Assembly (NCBI GenBank): GCA_037974665.1
Contig: CM075764.1
Coordinates: 82,855,825 to 82,919,824 of the forward strand
Reading direction: 5' to 3'
DNA: 64,000 bases
DNA from: Ehretia macrophylla
Taxonomy: Eukaryota > Streptophyta > Magnoliopsida > Boraginales > Ehretiaceae
Shown: positions 24,078 to 35,875 of the stretch, one piece after another
How the letters are laid out: every line of letters begins with the position of its first letter
Position numbering within the stretch: position 1 is the first letter of the stretch
The notes under the pieces: model-generated
What the model was told of the DNA's origin: nothing
The model's database searches: none
The model's input: only the letters and a program-made list of their open reading frames with translations
Translations under genes and position numbers: made by a program

Positions 24078-24554
24078 TTGGAGTTTGCCTTAGGTGATCG
24101 AGTATTTCTTAAAATCTCTCCTCGGAAGGGTTTGATTCGGCATGGTAAAGGAGGTAAACTCAGCCCGAGATATGTTGGACCGTTTGAAATCACTGAGAGA
24201 GTTGGTGCATTGGCATACATATTAGCTTTACCTCCTAGCTTGGGCAGAATTCATGATGTCTTCCATATGTCTATGCTTCGGAAGTATCAGCTAGATCCTT
24301 CTCATGTTCTTGAACCAGAGCCGCTAGAGACCAGTGAGACTTTGACTTATACAGAGAAACCTATGCGGGTTATATATCAGAAGGTTCAAGTACTGAGAAC
24401 TAAAAGCATTCCGATGGTTAAGATGCTATGGGATCATCACGGCTTAAAGAACGCCACGTAAGAGAGGGAGGATCTAATGAGAGATCGCTATCCTGAGTTA
24501 TTCGTTGAATCATATAAGAATTGCGTGGGCGCAATTAGTTTAAGGGGGATAGTG
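24078..24554 (+). pseudogene. Gypsy-2 integrase GPF module and chromodomain-like tail (fragment)
   Basis: GGKLSPRYVGPFEI is the GPF motif; LPPSLGRIHDVFHMSMLRKY follows. The tail PMVKMLWDHHGLKNAT stops at TAA (24459), where relatives continue with Trp-Glu-Arg, then resumes as RDRYPELF. The polypurine tract AAGGGGGAT is at 24542-24550. Confidence 0.88.
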
Positions 24555-27040
24555 TGTGACGCTCGAGACTTAGCCTACATTACTTGTTGCATCCACTATT
24601 TGCGCATATCTTCTATGCATTATTTGTTGTTGTACATGATTACTATTCATCACATTTTTCAACTGCTTAATTACTTCGAATTAATATTTTTCTTAAATCA
24701 TATTAATTATTTTAGGAATGAGGAAAATATGCATTCGAGCTAAAAGAGATAGGAGCATCTATTTAGAAAATGTTTAGTGGTTCTATGAATAGTATTACAT
24801 AGCTAGAGTTTATATTTTGGTTAGCTATCATATTTTTGCACCTTTAGACTCATTTATAAGCTAACAAGGCTCATTTTATAGTCACTTACACACTCCAAAC
24901 TTAACCCCACTTAAGTATTACTCAACCCACACACTTATAAGCTCAACATAACACCAAAAAAAAAAAATTGAAAAAACAAGGGCTAAACCCGACAGCAACT
25001 AGGGAGAAGAAGGAGGATTTTTGGCTCATCAAATCTCCATTCCAAGCCTAGCCAAGCTAGGTACAAGTAGTTAGGGTGTTTGCTAGCCTTTGCCAAGCTC
25101 TTACGCGCTTTAGGTGAGGGATTTTATGAGTTTTTGCATTATTTGAAAATGTTGTCAACTTATCAAATTTGTAGATTTGCAATTAAATGCTTATGCAATG
25201 CTTAAATATGCTAATGTATGTTGTATATAAGTAGTAGAGACCACATTTATGCTATTGTTTCGTAGTTTAAACGGTTGAATTCATTCGTTGATTGTATGAC
25301 ATGAATAGTGATAGAAATTATAGGGTTTGTGAAATCGAATCTTGTAGCTTGTTTCAATGGTCCAAATAGGTGCTATAGGTGCTAGTGAAGGTAGTGTAAA
25401 GGCACCGTAGGGTTTAATTACTCGTAACGTAACAAAAACGCAAAATATGTGACTTTTTAAACGGGGTTTCGGGGCTATCACTAATCCAGGTAAAATTGGC
25501 CTTCACATTTGGTATTCCTAGGCTATGTAGGTTCTAAACAAGCTTAGCTAGCTTCCGTTTGAGTCCCGGTTGAGGTATGTGTAGTACAAAGTCATAAGGG
25601 AAAAATTGGGGCTTTTGTGCTAAACATGAGTAAACGGGTAACTTTGAGGGTCCTAAGAGTGCCTAATGGGTTAATTGAAAGTATAGAATAGGCCGCTTGC
25701 CAATCTAGAACAATAGCTTTAGTTTGGAAAGAAAACGGGTTGAGTTACAAAGGGGTTTAAGTACAAATTCGATTGTCTCACGCTTCTAAGACCTTGTCAT
25801 GACTCCTTGAGTGTTTAAATGTGTTTTTAAGATGTTCTTGAGCTTTTGATATAGTTCTATGTGAATCATGATTATGCCCCTTTGTAATCGCTTAGTTATC
25901 TATATGTTAATGCTTTTATTCTAATTGTTCTGAGGTCAACCTACATTGTTGATCCTCCTATGTGTTATTTCTTCCATTATTATTGTCGTGTTAACATTTA
26001 TAAGTGCATTGCATAGTGATTGCGCAACCATAATGTCAGGGGCGGATGTATTGAATATCAGCTGGGCGGCAGCGGGCTTGCCAGTGGATATTTGATCTCC
26101 GTGCCCTAGTCCCTCACTCGCCTTGTCCGAAGATTGCCAGGGGGTTTTGGGTCGTAGGTTTATCGGGGTACATCCGGAGTACACCCACTTGAGTGATTGG
26201 GGTTATGTCGGCACATCGATCGTGGTTCGTGGTTCGTGGTTCATGAACAAGGGAAAGAGAATTTTGGAGTGTTGGGGTTAAGTGTATCGTATCATTTGAT
26301 ATGTGTAGTTACTTATTGTTTCAATGTACTTTAATTGTCTTTCTTGCTTAACTGCTATAATTGTTGCATTGCACGCCCCGGGTAGTCTTAATCTTTCACT
26401 AGGCAATTGTGGTTGCTCATACCTCGCTAACATGTTTCAGGAGACGCTGAGGTTGAACCCCCACTAGATTTTGTTGAGGGTGAAGAACTGGAGTTCCAGA
26501 CTGATCGGTTGCCTTAGTTGCAGTGTCTATTTGCTTGAGGTGGATTATGGTTCTTGTTGATAAGTGAATATCTTGTTTGTTCTATCTTATGTTCTATTTT
26601 GTAGCCTAAGTGCTTATGTACATATTTGTGTGGTTGCAAGTCGAAGGCTAGATGATTGTAGCAGAAGACATAGAACTATGGCATGTAATAACTTCTATTT
26701 TTACTCTTAGCTACTTTGCATGCTTGGGGGTGAATGACTGGTTGAATGGTTGTTTTTAACTTCCAAGAATGTTTAAATGCTAACATGGAGTAGCATGATA
26801 AGCGGTTTTGTAAAGAAGTTTATATTGTGAATGCATGCTTGTATGAATCTAAACTGTTTGTATGTCTTAAGGCTCGGATGGCCTTAAAGCTAGGATCATT
26901 AATTAGAAATGGAATTCTTGCTATGTTGTGGCTTTATTGAAATTTATAGGTTTTCAGAATGTCCACGGTACAGAGGAAACTCTGTCCGTTTGCCGGGTCC
27001 AAAGTTAACCTTTAGCGTGGGATTGGGTTGGGGCGTGACA
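24555..27040 (+). repeat. 3' LTR of gypsy-2
   Basis: 2486 bp, matching 17069-19545 along its whole length with scattered substitutions and small indels. It carries the near-palindrome GGTACATCCGGAGTAC at 26167-26182. No gene. Confidence 0.95.
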
Positions 27041-28050
27041 TATTCGGTATATGGTTAATCAGTTAACAAAATGTTTATCTTTAGCTAATGCAACAACAAT
27101 TGTTCTATTTGCTAACACTGAAACCATTTGACGCTTCCAAAGCATACTTTGATTAAGATTCTTTCAAATGCACATACACTTATGTCATAAAGGAATCAAA
27201 ACCATAAAGTAATAACAACCATTAACAAAGGAGATTTACCATTCATTATAGCTTCAAAGCCTTGCCATTCAAGCTATAAAGATATATTGAATAAATCCTT
27301 CTTTTAATGTCCAATTTATCAGTTATGTAAACACTTTTACATATACCTTTACATTCCTTAATTATCCTTTAGATTATGCTCCCACTGGCTTAATAGAAAT
27401 CATCTGATTCATGTCTTTCTTCTTTGCATTAAGGATAATCAAAGATGAAACACGACCACGAATTGACTTCCTATATTATGCCAATGAAATATGCTTCCCA
27501 CACAACTCCTTGTAGGTTTAGAATCATATTCCTTTTATATCTTGTATACTATTATGCAATCAAAAGAATATAACTAGCATATTAAAATTATCTTACTTAT
27601 CAACCATGAGTATCACACACTTTACTTTTGATGCATTATCAAGAAGGAAACTTAAGAGCATTCTAATATAATCATATGATTAAGTTTCTAAGAACTATTC
27701 TTAGACTATATTTAATCAATAAAGTTTGGTCTGATTCATGTGATATAACTCTAGAATATTAAGATAAAAGCGGGTTCATGCATGTAGCCATAAACATACG
27801 GAAAAATAAGATTGCAAGTTGACTTTAACTCGTTTAATCATTTAACTTGGTCTTTAATCAAATGAAAGCTCCCACTAATTTTATCGAATCTCACACTCCC
27901 TGAACGAAAGACGTGAATCTGTTAAGATTCTTTAGTAGGTGACCAAATTCTCTTAATCATTTGTATCCCTAAAACCTTTGTGGTTCTAATTGGAATATAA
28001 ATATTAGGAGTCAATAACGCTTTGTTGTCTATTTCACAAAATAGGTTGTG
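27041..28050 (-). other. Copia-2 5' part (leader), non-coding
   Basis: On the minus strand 27860-27990 matches the copia-1 leader (TTCACGTCTTTCG, GGGAGTGTGAGATTCGATAA, TTAGTGGGAG). The stretch 27041-27780 is AT-rich with no convincing gag frame. The boundary with the LARD-1 leader is unclear and put near 28050, where GAAATTAGTTGTTTATGTGG matches the gypsy-3 leader. Confidence 0.6.
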
Positions 28051-28378
28051 AAATTAGTTGTTTATGTGGTTTTAATTATTTATGACTTGCTCATCTGAAA
28101 CAACATGCTTTAGGTGCTCAATGTACTTTAAGTGACCAATGTGAGTTACGCGATCAACTTGTCTTATGTGCAGTATGTTTCTTATGTGACTTTAATTGTT
28201 TATAACTTGTTTACGTGATGTAACCTGTATACGTGATATTGGCTTCCTATGTGATGAATTGTGCGTTATGTGATAATGTTATATTATATGATAATCATGC
28301 ATTATGTTGTACCTGTTTGCATGTGATATAATTGTATATATACTATAATCGTGGGTGATTCTTTTGGGTGAAGTAAGG
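28051..28378 (+). other. LARD-1 leader, second part, TTATGTG-rich
   Basis: It aligns with the gypsy-3 leader on its minus strand up to and including GGGTGAAGTAAGG before the gag ATG. TTATGTG or close variants recur about every 15-40 bp. It sits where retroelement packaging signals usually lie, but that role is inference. Confidence 0.75.
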
Positions 28379-28417
28379 ATGACTGCAAGAGCTCTCAGAA
28401 ATAGAGCTAGGCCGTGA
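28379..28417 (+). pseudogene. LARD-1 residual gag start (12 codons)
   Basis: ATG in the same context as gypsy-3 gag (AAGTAAGG before it), then TARALRNRARP and TGA. Gypsy-3 begins with a similar IVRALGIRGR. The loss of gag occurs immediately after this. Confidence 0.75.
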
Positions 28418-30060
28418 TTTTGAATTATTATTATTATTCTAGTAGTTTATCACTGAGATTCTAATTATTATGTTTATGGATTTTAGTCTCAGCTTAATGG
28501 ATTGATCTTGATGTTCTTTAGCGAGAGTGAAGTTCTAGGAAATAACAATGTATTTTTATGACTAGAACTATTTTTCTTGCCATGTATAACTTGTTATTAC
28601 TTGGAGATGAGTCATAAGTAAAGGTTCCCTTGAGGTTGTGATCATGCACTTTTGAAGTCTTCATTAGTGAATCTTGTTTGGTAACCAATTATTTATCTTG
28701 ACTAGTGACTGGTTTCTTGAAGTATATAAATTTTGGAGTGATTGTATGACTCCTCAGGTTCTCTAGATCTCCTTAGTGTCTTGTTTTGGAGAGAGATAGA
28801 TTATAGGATTTGATTTATTGGTGTTTAAGTGTGTAGGTGGGATACCCCTTTTGTGCTTCCTATTTCTATCGGTCTTATTATTCTCTTCTACTCTTTTCTC
28901 ACTTATTTGAGAGAGAGTTACACTTTTTTAGCATATCAATTGTTTCTTGAAAGTTTTGCTTATTGGATTAATGGCTCCTATACTCATTTGACATTGTTTC
29001 TATTCTTAACATTCCTATTTTTTTTTTATAGCAATGTCACTTACTGAAGTTAGGGTCTGAGACTTCTATATTTCATTCTATATCTCCAGTCATTGATTTC
29101 ATTATTTCATTTCATGCTAATACTATTCATTTGAAAGTAATTTCTCCTTTGGTATACCATTTTATTTATTTGAATTTCACTTGCTTGATGTACTCCTGAC
29201 CTAAGTACATCATTGTCATTCTTGTTAATCCTTGTTAATCCTATTGTTTTATTATTAAATGTTGAGCCATTACCTTGCTTGTAATTGCTCGCTCAAAGTA
29301 CTCAGCACTGTCCTGTTGTTATCATTTATTATTCGTGCTTCTTTGGTATTGCGTGCTGAGATACCCATTATATTGCCACTCATATCTCATATTGAATTAA
29401 TAATCTCTTAGCTTCCAATTTCATTTAGCCTCAAGTACAACTTACTTGTTGGTTCCTTGAACAATCATCAAGAAGTGAAATGTTTACTTGTTCAGGAATG
29501 TTCGTTCAACATACTCAACATTGTTTTGTCTTGTCATCATTCTGTTTGTACTTGTTTAATTGATAAGTGCAAAGACCTTTATCATATTGATTATCATGCT
29601 TTCCTATTGAACTATTAGCATCTTGATTCTCTAATTTGTTTGACCTTTGGTACAATTGATTGTTGGCTCGTACGTGGTTTTCCATATCCTTATTCCCTTA
29701 TAAATTTCATAAGAGCCATATTCTGACCAATATCACTTTCGAGATATTCCCTTGATCAGTAATCATTCATGTTATTGTGAATGAGTTTCGAAACCCTCGA
29801 GGTGTCCGTAGAACCCTTTTTGTGATGTAAAGGATTATTGATAAGTAGTGGTGTCATACTAAGACCTTGAAGTTGTGATTTCTTTTATATGCAATATGAT
29901 GTTAGGTAGGAGTGAATTATGAATTGAGGATTGTCTTGGAATTATGATCATCAACTTGCAGTCAACAAAGTTTATTTCTTTTTGAGGTCTTTGTTCAAGA
30001 GTCATCTTAGGAGATAAATGGGAACTAAGAGAAGTACTATTGAAGTGTAACGTTTGAGAA
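28418..30060 (+). other. LARD-1 non-coding filler in place of gag-pol
   Basis: About 1.6 kb without a significant ORF; a 72-codon hydrophobic ORF at 28829-29047 is T-rich chance. There are degenerate internal repeats, for example CTTGTTAATC at 29222 and again at 29232, and the pattern AGTACTCA..ATTGT/ACTGT near 29296 and 29507. I do not recognise its origin. Confidence 0.7.
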
Positions 30061-30119
30061 TTTCATTGTTTGTGAATTTGAGAATTGCAAGGACGCAATT
30101 GTTTTCAGGGGGGAGAATA
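30061..30119 (+). pseudogene. LARD-1 pol C-terminal remnant and polypurine tract
   Basis: GAGAATTGCAAGGACGCAAT corresponds to the last pol codons of gypsy-2 (AAGAATTGCGTGGGCGCAAT), followed by the polypurine tract CAGGGGGGAGAATA abutting the LTR start TGAGACC. This shows the element derived from a coding one by internal replacement. Confidence 0.75.
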
Positions 30120-30660
30120 TGAGACCCCGAATTTTTTCTTATTTGCAATTACGTGATTTCATCTGTTTAAATGCTATTAGAATTAATATAAATGTGCTAC
30201 TAAGTGATCTTAGATTAAATGTGCATTCATAAAACATTCATAAAGATTTTTATTGAAAATCTCATTTAAAGTGCCTTTCAAATAGCATTTGAGGACCCTT
30301 CCGCTAAATTTTTGAAACTGGTCTTTTGAACATTTTAAAAACAAGTTCCCCATTATTAAAAGGCCTGTAAATTAATAAAAATTATTTTCGAAATAGATTA
30401 GGAATTTAAAATAGACTTTTCGGGCGAAAAAGTAGCGTTTTTTAGCCGAATAGTGATTTCTGCTAAACCCGATTATTACGTTGACTTTTGTTGACCTAGT
30501 ATATATTATAAATGATATATATGAATTTATATGTGATATTAAGTGATTATATATTGGTTGTGCATTTAAAATACATTTGCAAAATAAATACGGAGACTTT
30601 TCAACTTCTTTTGCAAAATCGGGTTTTGTACCTAAGTTGTATGTATATGTATGCATATAT

Positions 30661-33352
30661 TGTCACGCCCCAACTCGACCCCTCCTATAATCAGTCAGGA
30701 CGCAACGAAATTTCGACAGTATAACGATAGTATATAGGACTCCAAGGCTCTAAACCAACCTCAACAGAACATCATACATCTAACAACTCCTCAATAAAAT
30801 AATAACATACATCATAACCATATTATACAATAATCATCTCTCATTATACGCCTCCATTCCAACATAATACATAAACCTTAATATACATTAAAAAACATAT
30901 TGAGCCAATCTAGCAACCTAATCAAAGACCAAAGAAAGGCTACTAAGACAGCATCAACTAATTCATTATCTTTTCAACAACTTTTACATAATGAACTACA
31001 AAGGATATAAAAGTCTACTAAATTAAGATACAAGATAGTAAGACAATACAACATCAAGGATAAGACTCCAGAACATAAGACTCATCCACGTAAGGCACAT
31101 TTTCCACATTCTCCTCTTCAGGAGTCACGTACCCGTAATCCTGCGATAGTACACCTGTATGCATGCAATAATAGAGAGTGAGCTTATATAAAATAAGCCC
31201 AGCGAGGATCCGATAGATCTCGAGCAAGGTCTACTAAACTCCTTGGAATAATCCTTTGAGTCAGTAAACACACAATGAACATCAATAATCATTATAAATG
31301 CAACAATAGTAATAACTGTAAACACACAATAAGGATACGATACATTTGCTGATGAAGCCCCATACACCAATTCCATGCTCAACAACCCCTGCAAACTCAA
31401 TGACACAATTCCTGAGGTACCTTGACCTAGACCCACACCCCATGGCCTCTCCGCCCATGCGAGATAGGGATTAGCCATGATAAATGTGCCCGCAACCCAA
31501 GATGCCTCCCGAGGTGACACAACATTATCAAAGCTCAAAACAATGAGACTTAACATAAATAAACTGAGAGATCAGCAACAAAAGTGCCCGATTCCCGTAA
31601 TCAATAATCAATAAATAAACTGGGAGATCAGCAACAAAAGTGCCCGATTCCCATACTCAATAATAAATAAATAAACAGGGAGATCAGCAACAAAAGTGCC
31701 CGATTCCCGTAATCAATAATCAATCAATAATCTGGGAGATCAGCAATAAAAGTGCCCGATTCCCGTACTCAATAATAAATAAATAAACAGGGAGATCAGC
31801 AACAAAAGTGCCCGATTCCCGTAATCAATAATCAATCAATAATCTGGGAGATCAGCAACAAAAGTACCCGATTCCCGTACTCAATAATAATCAATATAAC
31901 ATCAGTATAACATCAATATAACATCAATTTTTAATTAAACAACAAACAACTAAGTTAGATGACAAAGTAGGTCATCCAACTTAACATGCATGAAACACGT
32001 AATCTAACCCTAGTCTAACCATTAACAACTCACAATTCAATCACTCAAATACCACCTAATCATCTAAAGGCTCAATTCAACAATTTAAAGAAAGACAACC
32101 TAAACTTCAAATAATCATATCTTACATTTTACTAATCCAAACAACTCCAAATCAGTTTCAAACACTCACCCGTTCAATCAACTACATTAGCCCCCTCAGA
32201 AAGAAACCAAAACACATCCAAATCATGCCCAATAACCCTAAAACCCTAGTGTATCATGGCTGAAATTTCCAAATTTTGGCACGGACATCACAATCGAAAA
32301 TTCGGCATTACAACGGCGCTGCCACGTAATTATCAAGTATTTAGAAATCGACGGCAATCGATTTCGATCAACGCAACTCAATTAATTCAACATTGAACAA
32401 TTTAATCAAAATTTAATACCCGAAAAATAAAAATTATGCTACATCCGACAGAAACTCATAGTATTACCACTAAACGATCCCTAGCATGCAAGGAGCAATA
32501 ATCTAACATCAGATTACAATTCTAATGGTTCAATCTTCATTTATACGCAAAAACATAAAAATGATATTTTGAGATCTAGAATTTTTCTCTCACCTTTGAT
32601 GTGTTTTGATGCAAGAAATGTGTAGAATGGATGCCAAACAATCAATTTCAAGCTTTGAATCACTCAATTCGGCTTTGAAATGCAAAATCTATGAGAAAAA
32701 TACTTTGAAAATGCCTTCATCTTTCTCCTCCAATGAGCCACGGTTTTGTGTGTGTTTTTGGTGGTGTTTTGCTTTATTTTTAATGTGTGTTGATCATATA
32801 TTAAGCAAAGGTCAAATAAATAAAAGAAAGTCAAAGTGGAAACTAATTATTTTTAGTGTTTTCTTGTCTTTAAATGCATTTTCTTGATCACCAAAGTTCA
32901 AAACAATTATGCAATACCCAAGCTAGCTCAAGTAGGTTATTTTTAGGTGACAAGAAGTTTTACAATCAAACAATTTCACCCGAGTCGGCTTAAAACTCGA
33001 TTTTCGCAAAAGTCGGTGTAAAAACCCTAATAAATTCCTAAGCCGATTTTAAAACCGTTTTAATCAAACACAGGTCTATTAAAGTCCGTGGTCTAGGTCT
33101 AGAAGGGTTAAAAAGACCAGTTTCAAAATTTTAGCGGACGTGTTTCGAAAACACTATTCACTGAAAATCGACGATAAAATTTCTGACTCCGTTTTTTATG
33201 AAAATTTTATGAATGCACATTTAGCATGTTCTAAGAGTATTGATATCAAAATTATCACATTCTAAGTCATGTAGCACATAGACAGGTCAATTCATGCAAA
33301 ACGAGAATAAAACACGCAAAGCGAGATAAGGTCAAAAATTTGGGGTTTCACA
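30661..33352 (-). mobile_element. Solo LTR (2692 bp) of the gypsy-1/gypsy-3 lineage
   Basis: Starts TGTCACGCCCCAACTCGACC and ends TTGGGGTTTCACA on the plus strand; TSD TATAT at 30656-30660 and 33353-33357. No primer site, internal region or second LTR, so it is a solo LTR left by LTR-LTR recombination. Sequence is closest to the gypsy-3 LTRs. Contains an expanded 56-bp repeat array. The 32606-32887 ORF has no domain. Confidence 0.92.
31569..31890. repeat. 56-bp tandem array, six copies in a 112-bp dimeric order
   Basis: AGATCAGCAA recurs at 31569, 31625, 31681, 31737, 31793 and 31849, an exact 56-bp period. Odd copies end GTAATCAATAATCAAT and even copies RTACTCAATAATAA, so the larger repeat is a 112-bp A-B pair. 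The related LTRs at 45490 and 53310 show no such array. Confidence 0.93.
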
Positions 33353-35875
33353 TATATTGAATGTTGTCAACTAAAAATAGTACACTTAATATATATTATA
33401 AGTTAGATTTAGTAAAAATAAGCTTTGTAGGCAAAAACAACTAAAAACAACAAAAGTTGACAACTTTGACTTTTGCAAAAATGTTGACTATGCTATTATA
33501 TATGCAAAATACACTCATAAATCAGAAAAATAAGTTCAAAACCCACTCATTTCTCACCTAGTGGTCGTTCACCTTGAGGGAGAAGGAAGAAATATTTTTT
33601 AGTTAGGCTTACAAAGTAAATTTTGCATATAATCTTCATTTCAAAGCCAAATTAAGTCATTCAAAGCTTGAAATTGCTTGTTAGGAACCTATTCTACCTA
33701 TTTCTAGCATTAATTTTGATCAAAGGTGAAGGAAAAATATAGGTCAATATTTCAAAGTTGAGTTGAGCTTTTGGTTGATACAATTATAGTTCTTGTTTTG
33801 CTAAATTGATGTTAGATTATTGCTTAGTATATGTTAAGGACCAATTATATGTATTATTAGCCATTTTGAACGGTAGTAGCATGTATTTCTATTTTCCGGG
33901 CAAACTGATTTATTGGCTTATAATCGAATAGATGTTGTTGTAGTAGTTGGAATTGAATGGTAGTTACTTCTATAGGCTTATTAATTATTGTGTAGTAATG
34001 TTGTAATACCAAATTTTCAATTTGAATGCCATAGCAAAGGTTGAAAAAATCAGCCATGAGCACATTGCCATTTTTAGCTTGTTAGGCATGTTTTGGGTGG
34101 ATTTTGGTTGGTTTCCGAGGGGATTAATGTAGTTACATGTATGGTTGAGTGATAGGAAAAGGTTTGGGGGTTGTTTGATTGATAGATTGTAAGTTATGAA
34201 TTTTAGAAGTTTTTGTAGTCTTTCTTTGAAATGCTAAATGTGTCTTTAGTTGTTTGGTAGTGATTGTATAGTTGTTTCTTGGATTGTTGTTGAGTAGGTT
34301 CGGGTTTGAATGCATGTTGAAATGTGTGTTAAGTTGGGTAGCCTACTTTGTCATTTAACTTGGTTGTCTTAGTTGTTTAATTAATGTTATGGTTGATTGA
34401 AGTACTGTTAATTGATTGATGATTGTTGTTGTACCGGGGGACAACCTACTTTGTTGTCTTCTCAGTCTATGAAATGTTTATTATTATTGTCATGAGTCAT
34501 TATATTGTGTGCCACCTCTCGGGCAACGTCGGGCTATCAGGTTGAAAACGCCATGACTATCATGTACTACCCCCAGCTCGCATGGGCGGAGATGCCATGG
34601 AGGGAGGGGCTACATGAGGTACCTCCAGAATGTGTTATTGGGTGTTATAAGAAGTTGGTTGAAATCGTGATGGCGTATGGAGCTACACCAACTAGTATAT
34701 CCTTTCACAACTGAATGGTTATTCATGTTGCTTGAATTGAATTGTTGATGTTGATGAAGTTTATTGATTGTTATTGTATCTAAGATGATTTCTCAAGTGG
34801 TAAAGAGAAAATGTTTCCAAAACATCTTTTGAACCCTCGCTGAGCTTTGTATTGTATAAGCTCACCTTCTTTGCTGACTTTCAGGTGTTATCGAGCCGAA
34901 GTTAAGGTACATGCCTCAAGAGACTGAGTACGAGCCTTATGTGGACGAGTCAAATGTGCAAGAGTCTTGTCCTTGATGCCTTAACTGGAATGCTTCTATG
35001 TTGTTCTGTAATATAAAATATGTTGTAATGTTTAAAGCTTTAAAGGTGGTATTGTATAAGATGCTTTAACGATAGTGAAAAGGATAATGCTAGTGTAGTA
35101 GTCTTACTTTTAGAAATGAATAGGTTGCTAGACTAGTTTTATATCTATTATACATATGTATATTATAGCTTGTGGTATGTTACGGAAATGGAGGCATATG
35201 ACTTGTGGTTGGGATGTATAGTTGTATAATTGATGGTTTTGGATGTGTTGTATGTTGATGAATAATTGTTGGAGTTATGGTTGAAGTTGTATTTGGTTGT
35301 ATGATGTTATAAAGGATTGGTTAAGAGTCCTGTTGTCCATGTTGCAGACGTTATATTACCGAAATTCCGTTTCTTCCTAACTGATCGTAAATGGGGTCGA
35401 GTTGGGGCGTGACAGTATGGAAGTACATATGCCTACCAAGCGAGTCTTGCATCTTGATGATGTTTTGTATGTACCAAAAGCTATAAGGAATATAGTGTCT
35501 ATTCCAGAGTTTGTCAATGAAAATTATGAATTTTCCTTTGTTAACAATTGTTGTAATATTTGTTATCGTAATGAATATGTTGGCAAGGCTACTTTGGTAA
35601 ATGGTCTTTATCATCTTGATGTCAATGAATGTATACATATTACATCTACTTCAACTACTACTTCAAAAGAAAAGTGTTCTCGAGATAACAAACTAATCCA
35701 AAACAATTATGGCACTTAAGACTTGGTCATATCAATGATAAAAGATTGGCATGGATGGCTCAAAATGAACTTATTGGTTCATTGGGATTTGAACCCAACC
35801 CTACTTATGAATCTTGTATTCTTGGTAAGATAACCAAATCACATTTTTATTGGACAAGGTGTAAGAGCTACATAA

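Larger units (their letters stand above)
19919..24554 (+). pseudogene. Gypsy-2 gag-pol polyprotein, broken by stops
   Basis: The gag frame (HRQNKNQNVEDEEVDQRTIN) is offset just after the ATG at 19919, and a second shift lies near 20446. From 20457 to the LTR everything stays in one frame, with twelve stops: TAG at 20706, 20784, 20901, 20931, 21765, 22002, 22014, 22548, 23397 and 24036; TGA at 22290; TAA at 24459. Order: capsid, CCHC knuckle, protease, RT, RNase H, HHCC, integrase, chromodomain-like tail. At five TAG sites gypsy-1 or gypsy-3 has Gln. Confidence 0.94.
17069..27040 (+). mobile_element. Gypsy-2: Ty3/gypsy chromovirus-type retrotransposon (Tekay/Del-like), degenerate
   Basis: Full-length: LTR 17069-19545, tRNA-iMet primer site 19552, gag-pol, polypurine tract 24542-24550, LTR 24555-27040. 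It is a separate family from gypsy-1 and gypsy-3 (LTR starts TGTGACGCCCGAG, ends GGGGCGTGACA), the same family as or a close relative of the solo LTR at 37911. Flanks AATAG and TATTC do not match, so no TSD is visible. Confidence 0.94.
14074..28050 (-). mobile_element. Copia-2: degenerate Ty1/copia element, split by gypsy-2; right boundary approximate
   Basis: The left end at 14074 is an LTR terminus: minus strand ends AGATCCTTTCA, like GGTCCTTTCA of copia-1. Minus-strand pol remnants at 15990-16290 match the copia-1 IN-RT linker. On the right, 27860-27990 matches the copia-1 leader. Left flank is CTAAT; I could not find an exact right end or TSD, and LARD-1 leader homology resumes near 28050. 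A 5' LTR is not visible, so a terminal deletion is likely. Confidence 0.7.
11280..35414 (+). mobile_element. LARD-1: non-autonomous gypsy-type element with 2.6-kb LTRs and no gag-pol
   Basis: LTRs are 11280-13879 and 30120-35414 (2598 bp once the solo LTR is removed). TSD GTATG lies at 11275-11279 and 35415-35419, and copia-1 coding sequence continues across it. The internal region, after removing copia-2, is only about 2.2 kb: primer site, TTATGTG-rich leader, 12 gag codons, about 1.6 kb non-coding filler, a short pol remnant and a polypurine tract. The LTR 3' end, primer site and gag start context match gypsy-1 and gypsy-3, the likely source of enzymes. Confidence 0.87.
30120..35414 (+). 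repeat. 3' LTR of LARD-1, split by a solo LTR
   Basis: Parts 30120-30660 and 33353-35414 align continuously with 11280-13879. The net length is 2598 bp. It ends GGGGCGTGACA and is followed by TSD GTATG. Differences from the 5' LTR include a longer TTGACTTTTGTTGACC segment near 30480 and loss of the ATATAT tract. Confidence 0.93.

Noticed and set aside
28829..29047. 72-codon hydrophobic ORF that looks like a small membrane protein
   Set aside because: It lies in T-rich LARD-1 filler. No conserved start context or motif is present, and Phe/Leu richness is expected from the base composition.
31569..31890. Possible CRISPR or centromere satellite
   Set aside because: There are only six contiguous 56-bp units bounded by LTR sequence. 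It is an internal LTR minisatellite.
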